DNA from: Gracilaria gracilis
Taxonomy: Eukaryota > Rhodophyta > Florideophyceae > Gracilariales > Gracilariaceae
Reading direction: 5' to 3'
DNA: 64,000 nt
Assembly: GCA_030374805.1 (NCBI GenBank)
Contig: JARGSG010000266.1
Location: forward strand, 1-64,000
Shown: positions 50,890 through 62,219 of the stretch, one piece after another
Numbering within the stretch: the first letter of the stretch is position 1
Layout of the letters: each line of letters begins with the position of its first letter
The notes under the pieces: model-generated
What the model was told of the DNA's origin: nothing
Database searches by the model: none
What the model saw: only the letters and a program-made list of their open reading frames with translations
Position numbers and translations under genes: made by a program

Positions 50890-53800
50890 AATTATCCCAC
50901 TTGGGCTCTTTCCAGCGTACCTGGTTGTGCGGTGCCGGCGCGCCGGTGCTACTGTACGACCCTTGATCGGGGGAGGTGTTCGATCGGTTCCTCTGTATCT
51001 CCTTCACGGCCATAGCCGTACCAACGGACGCGGTAAAGCAGGTCGCCGTTTCCGCGTAGGAATGCCTGATTACTCGGTCGACGACGTACTCCTGCACGTA
51101 CACTTCCCGGCCTCGTCGTGTTGTCGTCACTTCGCGTGTAGCGGTCCCTTCATGGGAGGAAATGTCCTTCAAGAGGGTGTCGGGGCCCCCCAAGGTGGTA
51201 TCGGTGCCGTCCCTACGGGGTGTTGCTCTCCCACTTGCGTGGTGGTCCTCCCGTATCGCGAGTCTGCGTGGGTCAATGCGCCTTGGTGATGACGTTGTCG
51301 TCGTATCCCTCGGCGGGGGTGGTCCGCGCTTAGCGGGAAGGGGCGCGTGTGGCGCGTCCTCCCGTGCACGGGCACGTGATTCCAACAACGGTTGGTTGGA
51401 ATTTGCCCTAGTTCGATCCGCCGCCCTGGCGCGTGGACCCTTCAAAGGCTGCGCCGTGCCCCGCGGGCTTGCCACCTCGCGTGCGGTGGCTATTTCCGGT
51501 AAGCCGGCATGTGCTGTGCTGGTCCCATGTGGGGCGTGTACAGCACTCTTCCCGTGTGGGGCGCGTACATCCGGCGCTGTGCCCACTACTTGGAGAGGTT
51601 TCGACTTGGTCGGACGTAGTGTGCCGTCGTAGACGGGTGCCAACTCCGGAGCGGCCGGTGTCGTGCTGGCGGTGCCAAGTTCTACCGAGACACTCGGAGT
51701 GCCACTGCGCAAGCGCGCCTTGCCCTGCGTGGGTGGTCTTCCCTCGCGATGAGATGTTCCGTTCACAACGGTCGGGCTTCTAGTTACAGCGTCCTCCCGG
51801 CTGGAGGGCGCTACTGACGGCTTCGTCTGAACGTTCCCCAGTGGGATGTTGACTCTTGCGCCCAGCGTCACTGGCTCATCTTCGGGGCTGCGCTCCGCAT
51901 TCTGCGGCAATGAGGTCACGCGAGTAACCTTTTTAGCGGGGGAATCCTCAACGAGGGGAGATGCAGGCACACCCTGTATGGGGCTTGGTACAACAGGACG
52001 GTTGTCGTTCCGGGCTTGCGGCGTCGACTGTATTGTGGTGTCCCGTGTACCACGGTTCGAAGTCCGCGTGATGGTTGTACTCAAATCGCCCTTGACGGGG
52101 TTACTTCCCTCGCCACGAGGTGTTGCATTCTTAGTGCTGGGTTCCTCTGCCGCAGCGTTTTCTCGGCTGGAGGGCGCCACTGACAGGTGCTTACGAACGT
52201 TCCCCGAAGGGGTGGTGTTCTTTGCGTGCTGCGGCAAGTGCGATAGAGACTCAACTGCCTCCACGGAGGGTTCGTCGACGTTCGGGGACGAAAAACCCTG
52301 AGAGGGGCTTGGCACTGCAGATCGGCTGTCGTTCCGCGAGAGCGGCAGCGATCCTGCAACACCTTCCCATGCTTCATGGCGCGAATTCCGTTGCGACGGC
52401 GAAAGATCTCCATCGGAGCAGCTGTTTCCCTCCCCCTCCTTAGACGGAGCAACGGGGGGGTGCGTTGGGGGTCCCGCCTGGCGGGTGATAATCCGACCAT
52501 GGGCGGTAGAAGAACGCATTAGGCCGTGTAGGCCTGAGTGTTCAGGCTGTGCCGGCGTTTCCGATAACATCGGAATATCTGAGAGGCTCCGGGTGGGGTG
52601 TGGTAGAACTGAAGGTCGTTCGACCACTGATGTTCCCGGCTTATTCGGTGTTGCTGTACCCGTAGAAACGGGAGTACTGTCCAGTACTACCTCAGACGAG
52701 GGCGGAGGGGCCAGGACAACGCGATCGCGGGATAACTGCTCGTGCGTATCGCCCATCTTCAACACGACAGTGTCGGTAGTTGTAGAGATCACCCTGAAAG
52801 GGCCGTCCGCCACTGGCGAGAGCTTGTGACGCCTTTCTCGTTCCGGGTTATAGTACTCCTTCCGTACATAGATGTAGTTACCAACCGCAATTGGCGGATT
52901 GTCAGGACGCCGTAAGCGGTTGTGAAAATCACGCTTGTAAGCGGCCTGGGCACATTCCATAGACTTCCGCGCAGCGGGAACCAACTTGGTTAAACATTGT
53001 TTCCAGTTGTTACGGTAGTCGCTCACGGATGGAAAGGTTCCAAGCGTAGCTTGCGGTTCCAACGCCAACGGCGGGGGCGAACGGGATAGTACCAACTCGA
53101 ATGGGGATACCCGGTGAACCTGAATTTTGTAGGTGAAGGTAATCTCATCAGTGTACAGATCCCAAGTATTTGGGTGGTCAGCAACGTACGAACGCAGAGA
53201 TGCGAGCATTGTCCGGTTGAACCGTTCTACTTGCCCATTACATTGGGGGTGATAAGTAGTTGTGAACAGGTTCTTTACATCCAGGATGCGACACACATCC
53301 TGGAAGAACCTGGACGCAAACTGCTTTCCGTTTTCGGATAACAACTCCGCTGGAGGTTCATACGCGAATACCCAATGAATAGCGAACGCGTCAGCCACCG
53401 TGAAAGCGAATATCCCCCGAAGAGGGACTGTCCGAACCAGCTTCGAGAAGCGCTCGGTGATGACAAGTAAAAACTTGTTGCCCCGCCTCGTTGTGAGGAG
53501 TGGTCCGAGAATGTCGATCGCGACAAACCCGAGCGGTGCCCTGGCAGAGAAAAGCTTCAGCGCCTTGCTGTTCTTCCGAAGTTTAACTCGGTTCTTTGCA
53601 CACTCCGTACAGAAGCGTACCGTGGCGTAGCAATCCACCGCCATGGCGGGCCAGTAAAAGTCCCTTCTCAGGGTGAGATAAAGCTTCCGGCCACCGGCGT
53701 GACTACCTATCTTCGGGTAATGCGTTAAATGCAACACCCGCGACTGCAGGGAATGCGGAACCACGACTTGTGGGTTTGCCTCAACTGTCCTCACGAGGTA

Positions 53801-54165
53801 TCTTCGGTCGTTCACCTCGAAAGGGAGTACTTCACCACCGTTAAGACGGGCACGTACCCCTACACAAAAGAGGTCTCCGAACTGCTCTCTTACCAGTTCT
53901 TCTGGAGTAATGGGAACAAAATTCCGCGGTGGGTGTTTCTCAGTGGCAACCTCGCCGGAGGCGAGGAGCTCGTCAAAGTCAGCATCCATATCCAAATCTT
54001 CTGGCCAATCCGGATCTTCCGGTTCCTTTCCGTCCACGACGAAGCACGGGATCTCGTCATCTTCGGTTGCGAGGGCTTCCCCACTCGTGGATAGACGCGA
54101 AAGCGCACCAGTCTGAGTGTTCAACGCTCCTTTCTTATATATGACTGTGAAGTCGTATTCCACTA
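50890..54165 (-). CDS. Gypsy 2 integrase with long C-terminal extension
   Basis: Fossil retroelement part. Integrase zinc region (HLTHYPKIGSHAGG, FCTECAKNRVKL), core (AIDILGPLLTTRRG; LLSENGKQFASRF) and SH3-like end (NYIYVRKEYYNPERERRHKL), followed by about 520 residues of low-complexity Ser/Thr/Pro/Ala sequence and a chromodomain-like end near 50.9-51.1 kb. One internal polypurine tract lies at 52428-52443. Confidence 0.85.
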
Positions 54166-55570
54166 AGCGGGGTCTCTACCGCATGAGGTTGCCTGATAGA
54201 TCGGAGATATTCATCAATCACCTCAATGAGGAATGGTCCGTGTACACGGTAAAGTGGAAAACTATAAGATAGGGGCGGAGAGTGGAAAGTGCCCACACAA
54301 CGGCGAGACACTCTTTCTCTGATACAGAGTAGTTCCGTTCGTGAACGTTCAGCGAACGCGGCCATTAACCAATTGGCTTCCGTTCCTCTTCTGGGGTGGT
54401 TTGAAAAAGAGCGCAACTGACTTGGTAGTCGCTCGAGTCCCTGTACACGGAGTACGGCAATCCCAATTTTGGGTTATGATAGGATCGGTGCTGACGTGAC
54501 AGCCTTCTTTAAGGAGTTGAACGCATCCGCTTGCGCGGGCGTAAAGGGTTCCAGTTTCGGTGGCTGTCCCTTACGTAGTAGCGCGTTAAGCGGCGCCGCG
54601 ATATCTGCAAAGTTCGGGATGAACCGTCGATAGACGTTGACTAGCCCCAGAAAGGACCGGAGTTCCGTCTGAGTACGGGGTTGCTTTGCCTCAACGAGGG
54701 ATTTGACGGGAGCTTCCTCGATCGACAGTCGTCAAGGATGGATCACGTGTCCCAGATACTTGATCGTATCTGTGAAGAACTCACACTTCCTCAGCTTGAG
54801 GGTTATCCCAGCATCCCTTAAAACGATTAGAACTTCCCTGACATGGGTGAGGTGGTCGTCAAGGTTACCTGAGAAGACAATGATGTCATCCAGAAATACC
54901 AAGCACGACCGCCACTTGAACCTGTTGAGCAGGATATTGACCGCTCGCTGAAAAGTAGCGGGGGCGTTGGTTAAACCAAACGGCATCCGCTTGAAGCGGT
55001 AGGACTCAGAATGGCAGACGAACGCAGTCTTGTCGCGTTCCTCTTCCCTTACACGGACCTGCCAATATCCCCAATTGGCATCCAGCGCCGTGAACACGGT
55101 AGCATTGCCAAGCGAGTCAATTCACTCTTCCATGCGCGGTATGGGGTAGCTATCCCGTACAGTTACGGCGTTGAGCCGACGGTAGTCGATACAAAATCGC
55201 CACGTGCCGTCGGCCTTCAATGCTAGTACAACTGGAGAAGCCCAGGGTGACTGAGCGGGTTCAATCACCCCGGCGCAGAGCATCTTGTTCCCTTGGAACT
55301 GCTCCTCTTACCGAACTTTCGGTCCTGCCCTGTACGGGGGCTGTGCCTCTGGACGCGCGTTTGGCAACAAGTCGATACGGTGTTCCGTCGCAGAAATCTC
55401 TCCAAGAGAGCCATCCCACATCGTGGTAAATTCCCGTAGCATATCACGGAGTTGTTCGCGGTGCGACACCGGTACGTGACCGAGGTCCAGCTCTTCCAGA
55501 GCCTTCACCGGGTCAAGCCGGTCGTAGCTTGTAGGTCCACGCTGTCCTGCGTCGGAAACAGGTTGCAAAT
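54165..55570 (-). pseudogene. Gypsy 2 RT / RNase H part
   Basis: Fossil retroelement part, more worn than in gypsy 1. RT is recognised from FTALDANWGYWQVRVREEER, YRFKRMPFGLTNAPATFQRA and FLDDIIVFSGNLDDH. The upstream part (VKALEELDLGHVPVSHREQL, EHRIDLLPNARPEAQPPYRA) matches the segment before the gypsy 1 RT. Confidence 0.8.
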
Positions 55571-55609
55571 CCGAATCATTCGGCGACTTCTCCGTTGAAA
55601 CGGCGGTGT

Positions 55610-56580
55610 CCTCCCCCTCCTTAGACGAAGCGTCGGAGCTCTCTGAACTGTCTCCCTACTTGGAGGTAACCAATCCGAGAACATCGGCAGCAGTCATCCG
55701 CGTCCGGAGCATCGCGAGCGGGTGCGGGGTGGCTGATCCAATCACTTGGTTCTTTACCAGATACTGGGGTTTAATGCCAAGGTCGGCAACCAAGATTTGA
55801 AACGGAGTATCCGAGTGCACCTGCACAATTCCGTTTGCAACGGCCATTTGACACTTCTAGTACAACGAGGAAAGGGGCTGTATGACCCGAATGCCGTGTT
55901 GACGGGAGTTGACCTTCACCATAACTTGGGACTCTGGCGGTATAGAAACCGACGCGGTAACGCGGAGCTTCGTGGACTCCCGCGTGGCGGGCGATGGTTC
56001 CTGCGCAGCAGGCAGCGGAACTTGCTTCTGTGAAGCGCGCTTAAGCGGGTGACGGACAATCGGTACTGATGATCCGTCGCCGAGTTCCAAGCGCCTGAGG
56101 CGGGGCCAGATTGCTTCGAAAAACATGTCGCAGTAATCCCATCCCAGTATAACTGGCGCAGCCAACGAACGGCAAACGACAAAGTCGAGCTTCACCATAG
56201 AGGTGCCCAACGGGACGACCAAGTCGACGGTTCCCACCGTTGATAACGGGTTGTTATTCGCGTCAGCGACGTTCGGAACCGCTTCGGAACGGATACGAGA
56301 CCGCACCAGCGGGGGCAATACGGACTCCACGACGATGTTCGGGCCAGCACCTGTGTCCAGGACATTTAGAAATCTTACCAGAAACTGGAGGTTGAGGCCA
56401 AGATCAGCGCAAACTTTATAGTTTCGCTCGACCATGACCATGATTCTATCCGGGATCCGGTTATTCTTTACCCATATCCACGGTCGAAGCAGACCACCCA
56501 AGTGTTCCGAATCCGCGTCAGCGGTGTCACTCCTTGACAGAATCTTCACCGGGGAGCGAGGCAACGACGCCTCGGGCGTC
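55610..56580 (-). CDS. Gypsy 2 aspartic protease part
   Basis: Fossil retroelement part. VLDTGAGPNIVVESVLPPLV active-site region and PVILGWDYCDMFFEAI strand, in the same place and with the same neighbours as in gypsy 1. Confidence 0.82.
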
Positions 56581-56629
56581 CTCGACCTCGACTCTGAGGA
56601 CGCCTCTCCCTGAGGGGAGACTTACTTCA

Positions 56630-58750
56630 TTAGTTTCCCTGGTCTTCCGCCTGCGGTGACGTCTCAGGGTCCTCGACCACGAGGGCTTGGGCATTTCGAT
56701 GAGGGTTCACCACGCGAGTGGCATTTGCATCAGCGACCTGCGGAGCAGGAACAACCGGTCTTGCCGGGAGTGGGCGCGATTGCGGGATGCCGTGCGAAAA
56801 GTCCGTCTTGGCTCGCAGATAAGATGCGACCGGGAGGACTCGCTTCTCCTTGGGAGTGAGTGCCTCGTAGTTGACCACTACTTTTGGCAACTCCCTCATC
56901 GAGAGGAGAAACTGAGGCGAAGTGTGCCCATGTGTATAACACAAGTGGCCAATTAGCCTCGACGCCCCCGCTTGCGGGTTACCATTCCGAGCATCGGCGA
57001 ATCGAACCGCAGGGCGGGTGTCTCTCCATCCAGGCCGTTGAAATCGGGTACCTCCATTCGAATAGAGAATAGGAGGTTCCATCATACGACGGTTGTCGGC
57101 GTACAGCGCTGAGTCGGCCAGCGCCGTATCATACGATGCATCCGTCGGGGACGGGAGTTCCGTGGTTGGCACGGAAGCGAATTTGCCATGCGCAAGCTGG
57201 ACGTTGTCATATCCCTGTTGAGTTTGTTCGGCCGCGATTAGCGAGAGCGATGGGGAGCGGTCCTCCATTACCAACGCTTTAGCGGGCTTCCAACTCGACT
57301 GAGAACCGCGAGCACGTAGTGCATCACCCTCCGCGCGAGCGGCTTGGACCAACTCGAGGTAAGTAATCCTCGGTTTGTCCTCCCGACGTCGGGCGACCAT
57401 TGACTTGATGGCTGGGCTCAGACCATCAATGAGCATCGTAGAACGTTTCCCAGCGCTGTAGACATTGCCACAGCGGTGGAAAGTCTTGTTGAGGCGCACC
57501 GAGTAATCCTTTTCGACCTCTCCAGGGAGCTGTCTGGTATCTCTCAAAGCGAGGATCGCTGACTGAATGGCATCATTTGTCGCGTACGACCTCAAGAGGT
57601 ACTGCACGGCCTCCGGCCAGCACGTGACCCCTCCTTCGGAGGCTCTCGACGAACCTCTTACAGAGTGAAATTGGTCTTCGGTCACTCCCAATAAAAAGTA
57701 CGGCAGCGCCACATATGCCTGTCCTTCGTTCATACGGAGTATATGGGCCTCCACCATGAAGCGGGCGAGGAAATCCAAGACCATAATTGGATCCTTTCCA
57801 GAAAAGTTCTGGTTCCTCAGTGAAAGTTGCATCCGCTTGATGCAATCTTTCACTCGTCTCGTTCCACGGGGTGTGCGATCCAGCGATGAATCCTCCAGCC
57901 GAGAGTATCGGTACGAAAGTAACTTTCGGAACATCCTATTCGTAGTCTTCAATTTCCGGAGTCCGGAGTGTCTCCTGCCCTTGGTGCTGGAGCGAATCAC
58001 CCACTGGGTTGCAGACAACCGCGTAGAGCGGAAAGAGAGCTCACGGCGACCATCCTCCGACTCAGAGTCAGAAGAAGTAGACCCATCCGAGTGACTCGGG
58101 TTAGAATCCGACGAGGTCGGTGTATCCGAATGATTGTTGTAGGGTTTGGATTTCCGCCTCCAGCGGCCTTTGCCAGTTCCAGCGCGCTGGTCTCGTTGTG
58201 ACACGGCAGCAAGCGGATCATCCGGAGAGTTATTGTCCATTGTTATGGTTTGCTCCAACGTCTCCCGACGGGCTCGGACGCGATTGAAGCGCTCCTCGGT
58301 CCCTTCAACGAAGGCGGCGGGCGAACCCAAAAACCCCAACATTTTGTTGACATCAGACCGCAATACGCGGAGATCTTCAGCAACATCCCTCGCGTGGGCA
58401 CTCTCTACCACCTCACGGAGGGCTCGAAATTCTTCCATAAGGGCATTGTGGGCGGCACGCAGAGTGCGTACCTGGTCTTCCAGGGAATTCCCCTGGGGGG
58501 TTGTTGGCGGCCTTACGGCTAGGTAAGAATCGCGCAACAGCGGCTGCTGGCTCGGACGCCAAAGGCGGACCAGTAGCGACTGGAGCAGGCCTGGCAACAG
58601 GCCGAGAGCTGGCCAACGAGGGCAAAGGAAGGCCCCGGGATTCCCGGTGTTGGCTCGAAGTCCGAGAGAAAACCTTCGCGGCGAGGGTAGAAGCAGCCCG
58701 AATCGTGATTTTAGAAACCACTCGATCATGGGGTACATCCCCATCATCAC
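56630..58750 (-). CDS. Gypsy 2 Gag part
   Basis: Fossil retroelement part. N-terminal helical region (LEDQVRTLRAAHNALMEEF), Ser/Asp-rich linker (SDTPTSSDSNPSHSDGSTSS), capsid-like core (PIMVLDFLARFMVEAHILRM) and HLCYTHGHTSPQFLLSM. It aligns motif by motif with the gypsy 1 Gag. Confidence 0.8.
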   Translation of the reverse strand: MMMGMYPMIEWFLKSRFGLLLPSPRRFSLGLRANTGNPGAFLCPRWPALGLLPGLLQSLLVRLWRPSQQPLLRDSYLAVRPPTTPQGNSLEDQVRTLRAAHNALMEEFRALREVVESAHARDVAEDLRVLRSDVNKMLGFLGSPAAFVEGTEERFNRVRARRETLEQTITMDNNSPDDPLAAVSQRDQRAGTGKGRWRRKSKPYNNHSDTPTSSDSNPSHSDGSTSSDSESEDGRRELSFRSTRLSATQWVIRSSTKGRRHSGLRKLKTTNRMFRKLLSYRYSRLEDSSLDRTPRGTRRVKDCIKRMQLSLRNQNFSGKDPIMVLDFLARFMVEAHILRMNEGQAYVALPYFLLGVTEDQFHSVRGSSRASEGGVTCWPEAVQYLLRSYATNDAIQSAILALRDTRQLPGEVEKDYSVRLNKTFHRCGNVYSAGKRSTMLIDGLSPAIKSMVARRREDKPRITYLELVQAARAEGDALRARGSQSSWKPAKALVMEDRSPSLSLIAAEQTQQGYDNVQLAHGKFASVPTTELPSPTDASYDTALADSALYADNRRMMEPPILYSNGGTRFQRPGWRDTRPAVRFADARNGNPQAGASRLIGHLCYTHGHTSPQFLLSMRELPKVVVNYEALTPKEKRVLPVASYLRAKTDFSHGIPQSRPLPARPVVPAPQVADANATRVVNPHRNAQALVVEDPETSPQAEDQGN

Positions 58751-58881
58751 GGAAGCGGCTGCGGGTAACCGCCGGCTCCATCCCAGAAGGCTTCCGAGAC
58801 ATCGATGAGACCGTTAAACGGGAGTACACGGAATCTTCCGGACACAGTAGAAATTACCTACAAAAAAGGAAACGCAGACAG

Positions 58882-59637
58882 ACAGGAAAAAACCACGAAG
58901 ACGTTCGGGATCTTCCTCAGGCGAGGCAGCACAGTAGCAAAGCCCTTCCAGGGATGACACGACGGAGTCGGTTTTGTAAGGCCGAGGCCACCCTTCACGT
59001 TAGGCGTAGGAAGGTAAACCAGAAGCTGGAATCCGTGTAAACGGTGCGTGCGTATCCTCAGATGAGGCTGTGTTCCACAGGGGTGGCAAGTGTAGACAGG
59101 TGCCAGCACGAGCCGCGGGTCGCGGAGAACAACCCGAAAAAGGGGAAAGGAGAAAGGGGAAGTCACGAGAGTGACGGAGAGAGACGTCAAAGCCGGGCAA
59201 ATCCTTATACAAGGCGAACGAGACAAATAGCGGTGTAATACTCCCACAATTGGGTTCGTTTGGTTGACGAAGGGCGGTTAGACGGTCCGTATGCTACGGG
59301 ATATCCCTCCGAGGAGGAGGTCAATACCGCCGAAGGCGAAGAGTCTAGAGCCAACCCTGGTTGGGGAGATTTACTTAGTTGCGGGGCCGAGTTGCTCCGA
59401 CACTATATATTGTGTAGCTAACCTCCCGTACTGTACGGCAAATACTATAATAATCTAGAATACTCCCATAAAGGGCGCAGAATTACCAGCAATGCTGTGC
59501 CAACCTCCTGGACTCTGCCGTGTCCCACGTGTGTCATCCACCAACGTGGCCATCGTATGTAGTCATAATTAACCCAGCGGACATGTCGGAAAATAACTAA
59601 GTCGCTAAAAATCCCTCAAAGAGGGCGTTGCACTTCA
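58882..59637 (-). repeat. Gypsy 2 5' LTR
   Basis: Matches 47943-48694 at about 96-97%. Its outer U5 edge differs from that of the 3' LTR. Confidence 0.85.
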
Positions 59638-59642
59638 AATTG

Positions 59643-61314
59643 TCATGACGGCTTCCGCGCTGGGAAAATTTGAGTGCTGACAATATTGACCCTGTAAGAA
59701 TTGGGAGTAATGGCTGTTCTCATTTTTGGATGTCAAGTCGGTTCGCTTACAAAGGGTGATCTCTAGAAGATATCCTAATTAATGTTGGAAAAGTCCGCCC
59801 CAAAGCTACACACAGATGTTGTGTCACCAATTTATTAACCATGTCAAGAATGTCGCTTTTCCCTGTTTTCTGTTTTCGACCAAAGTTTTCGAGGCTTTTC
59901 TTGGTCAGGTGGCGCTTTTGAAGCAATGAAATATACTATCACCTACTCACTAGTCAGATACGGTTAGACATTTGAAAGAATATTCTTGAAACAAATCCGC
60001 GCTTTTCTAGAACTAGAGTATAAAAATTGCAACTTTACACGAATGAGCTTCATTTTAGTGTTTTTCCGTTTCCTTTAATACGAAACCGCTAGTTTCTTAG
60101 ATCCATTTATTTCCTGGGAAGAGCGGTAAATCGCACATCCAGAGCTTGTTCTCAACGTTAAAAAATGTGACGTAATCTAGATCTACAGTTCTAAATCTAG
60201 ACTAGTTCGAAAAAGCACTTTTACATTGCTGGTGCGTTGTTCCACCTATTACCATGGCTTTCTGTCAGACACACGGCAACATGTTCCGCGAAACTACCGA
60301 ATCTTACGATGTGTATGCAACGGGTTCAACGAAAACAAAACCTCCCTAGCTCGTTGAGCTTTCATTCTCTATTAGTGAACAAAGCATATTTTTGTAGAGT
60401 GACCGACGTAGTACAAGGTTATTTACAACTCGAGAGATAAAGCTTAATAGTTTCCAGAAGTATGCCGAAGTAAACACCGCCATATACCGCAGATATCGCT
60501 ATTTTTCGCAACTGATAACGCCATTTTTACCTACTTTCTGAGCTCGAAAACTAATAAAACCACACTACTCCGCTTTCTATCTTTCAGATAATCCGAAATA
60601 TGCAACATAATCTGGACCTACTACCGTTTAGTCGATGTAGTAGGCAGACGAATTTCAAGATAACTAGCAACATGTTGCATCTACCGTGCCTCATGTCGAG
60701 GATGCCATGGTCGACATGTGTGACTTTCAACGAAAAAAATGAAAGTAGCTACTGTATACGTCGACTTCTGAGGCTTACAGTGTATTTTGTACGGAGCTGT
60801 CACATTTGGGGACATACGCGTTACAGGTACAGTAGAAAATAAATTTCGAAAATGTTCGATTTACTGCTCTTCCCTGAAAGATTCACCTACCATCAGAGTA
60901 TCAATCCTACGAAGTACTGGTACATAAAGAACTGCACAAACACTAAAGAAAGAGTGCAGAACACTGTTTACCGTTCAGTTTTACGAAACCTACCTTGTGC
61001 GTAGAGACGATGTTACCCTACTTCCGTGCAATATTTCTTCATGAATAATACTAAATTGGACACATCCCTTGACAGTCACAGTCTGACGCGGTATGAGGTA
61101 TTTTGCAAAAGCAACAACTCGGATGTTAGAATGCATTTGTGGGGTAAGTTACTCATCACTATTCAATTTTGATGACGATTACACAAGGTGTAAGAATTCA
61201 ACAGACATATTGGTAGTTTTGCTAGGCATGTGAGGGAGAGAAAGAGCGTTTGAGTTTAGCATAAATAAAGATTCCAAAAAGAAACGCCTAGCGATATTCT
61301 GGATTCGATGAGCT
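59643..61314. other. AT-rich intergenic
   Basis: Only short ORFs and scattered tctaga-type palindromes near 60175-60205. No gene or element supported. A TATA-like gcataaataaag near 61260 lies ahead of the next gene. Confidence 0.45.
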
Positions 61315-62219
61315 ATGGCTAAACCACATCGTGCAACTAGTGCTACTTTTCGAGCGGCGAGTATCCTCATTCTGAAGCGAGCTCGAACCCATAACAAAAG
61401 CCGTTCTACTGCGAAAAACAAATTCAAGTCTTTATTTGGGGTCGATTATGGACTCTGTGCCAAATTGTGGAATTCACTGTTATCTACAGCCCCATCAAGA
61501 ATTCGTCCGAAGCATCTACTCTGGGGGTTGCTTTTTCTTCGCCACTATTGCTCGGACCATCTTAACAGTACTATTTGCGGCTGTGACGAGAAGACATTTA
61601 GAAATTGGTGTTGGCAAGTTGTAAAGCTGCTCTCAAGACTCAAAGTGATACGTTCTTGAACGGTTCTTGATTATTTGTTTTTTTATTAACTTTTCTACGT
61701 TCAGATTTTCTGGTCACACGTCTTGCTGCATCGCCTGTGTTGGATTGCTTTATATCAGCATATGCAAGCGATTGCAGAGTACATGAAGTTTCTCCTTTTT
61801 CCTCCGCATCCCATTCTCACAAATTTGAGGCTGCAGGTTTGAGGTGTGAAATTGGTGTTTCAATCAATGACGGAAAAATAATGTGGGTATTTGGAGGATT
61901 TCCGTGTGGTACATATCCAGATCTCAACATTTTTCGTTTAGCGATGAAGAAAAAACTGAATCCAGCTGAAAAAGTAGTATCTGACGCGGTTTATGTAGAC
62001 GCAAAATGTGTTCAGCCCTCTCTGGTTCACGGAATTTACAAAGCAATTCATTTGCTGGTCCGAGGAAGACATGAGAAACTGAATGGAAGACTGAAGCAGT
62101 TTCTCGTTCTGGAAAACCGTTTTCGCCATAATCTAAGGTTACATTTTTATTGCTTCCATGCTGTTGCAAATATTGTTCAAATAGCGATGGAAAATGGGGA
62201 ACCGTTCTTTCATGTTTAG
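61315..62219 (+). pseudogene. DDE transposase gene with one intron, probably inactive
   Basis: Exon 1 runs from ATG 61315 to about 61651 (MAKPHRATSATFRAASILIL ... LLWGLLFLRHYC ... EKTFRNWCWQVVKLLSRLK). The intron is about 61652-61704 with a T-rich tract and acceptor TTCAG; the donor is weak and the exact site uncertain. Exon 2 runs to 62219, about 283 residues in all. Exon 2 matches a widespread algal/oomycete DDE_Tnp_4 family: SHKFEAAGLRCEIGVSINDG, GGFPCGTYPDLNIFRLAMKK (second Asp) and RGRHEKLNGRLKQFLVLENR (Glu). Where the family has V-D-G-T-D this copy has FISAYASDCRVHE, so the first catalytic Asp appears lost, and the D-G-G-Y motif is D-A-V-Y. No TIR pair was found. Confidence 0.7.

Larger units (their letters stand above)
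47925..59637 (-). mobile_element. Ty3/gypsy chromovirus 2, broken, with antisense frame
   Basis: About 11.7 kb on the minus strand. LTRs are about 755-770 bp and differ at roughly 27 positions (about 3.5%), so it is older than gypsy 1. A possible AATTG duplication flanks it (47920-47924, 59638-59642). Same part order as gypsy 1: Gag, protease (VLDTGAGPNIVVE), RT (FLDDIIVFSG), RNase H, integrase (AIDILGPL, TYHPQCNGQVERFNRT), a very long Pro/Ser/Thr-rich extension and a chromodomain-like end (YRVRWYGYGREGDTEE). It also carries about 2 kb of plus-strand open frames between pol and the 3' LTR. It looks broken, with perhaps eight or more breaks. Gene order and motifs show it is a sister family of gypsy 1. 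Confidence 0.9.

Noticed and set aside
50822-52301. Several plus-strand ORFs opposite the gypsy 2 integrase tail
   Set aside because: Low-complexity shadows of the Ser/Thr/Pro tail, unlike the compositionally protein-like antisense frames at 48.74-50.75 kb.
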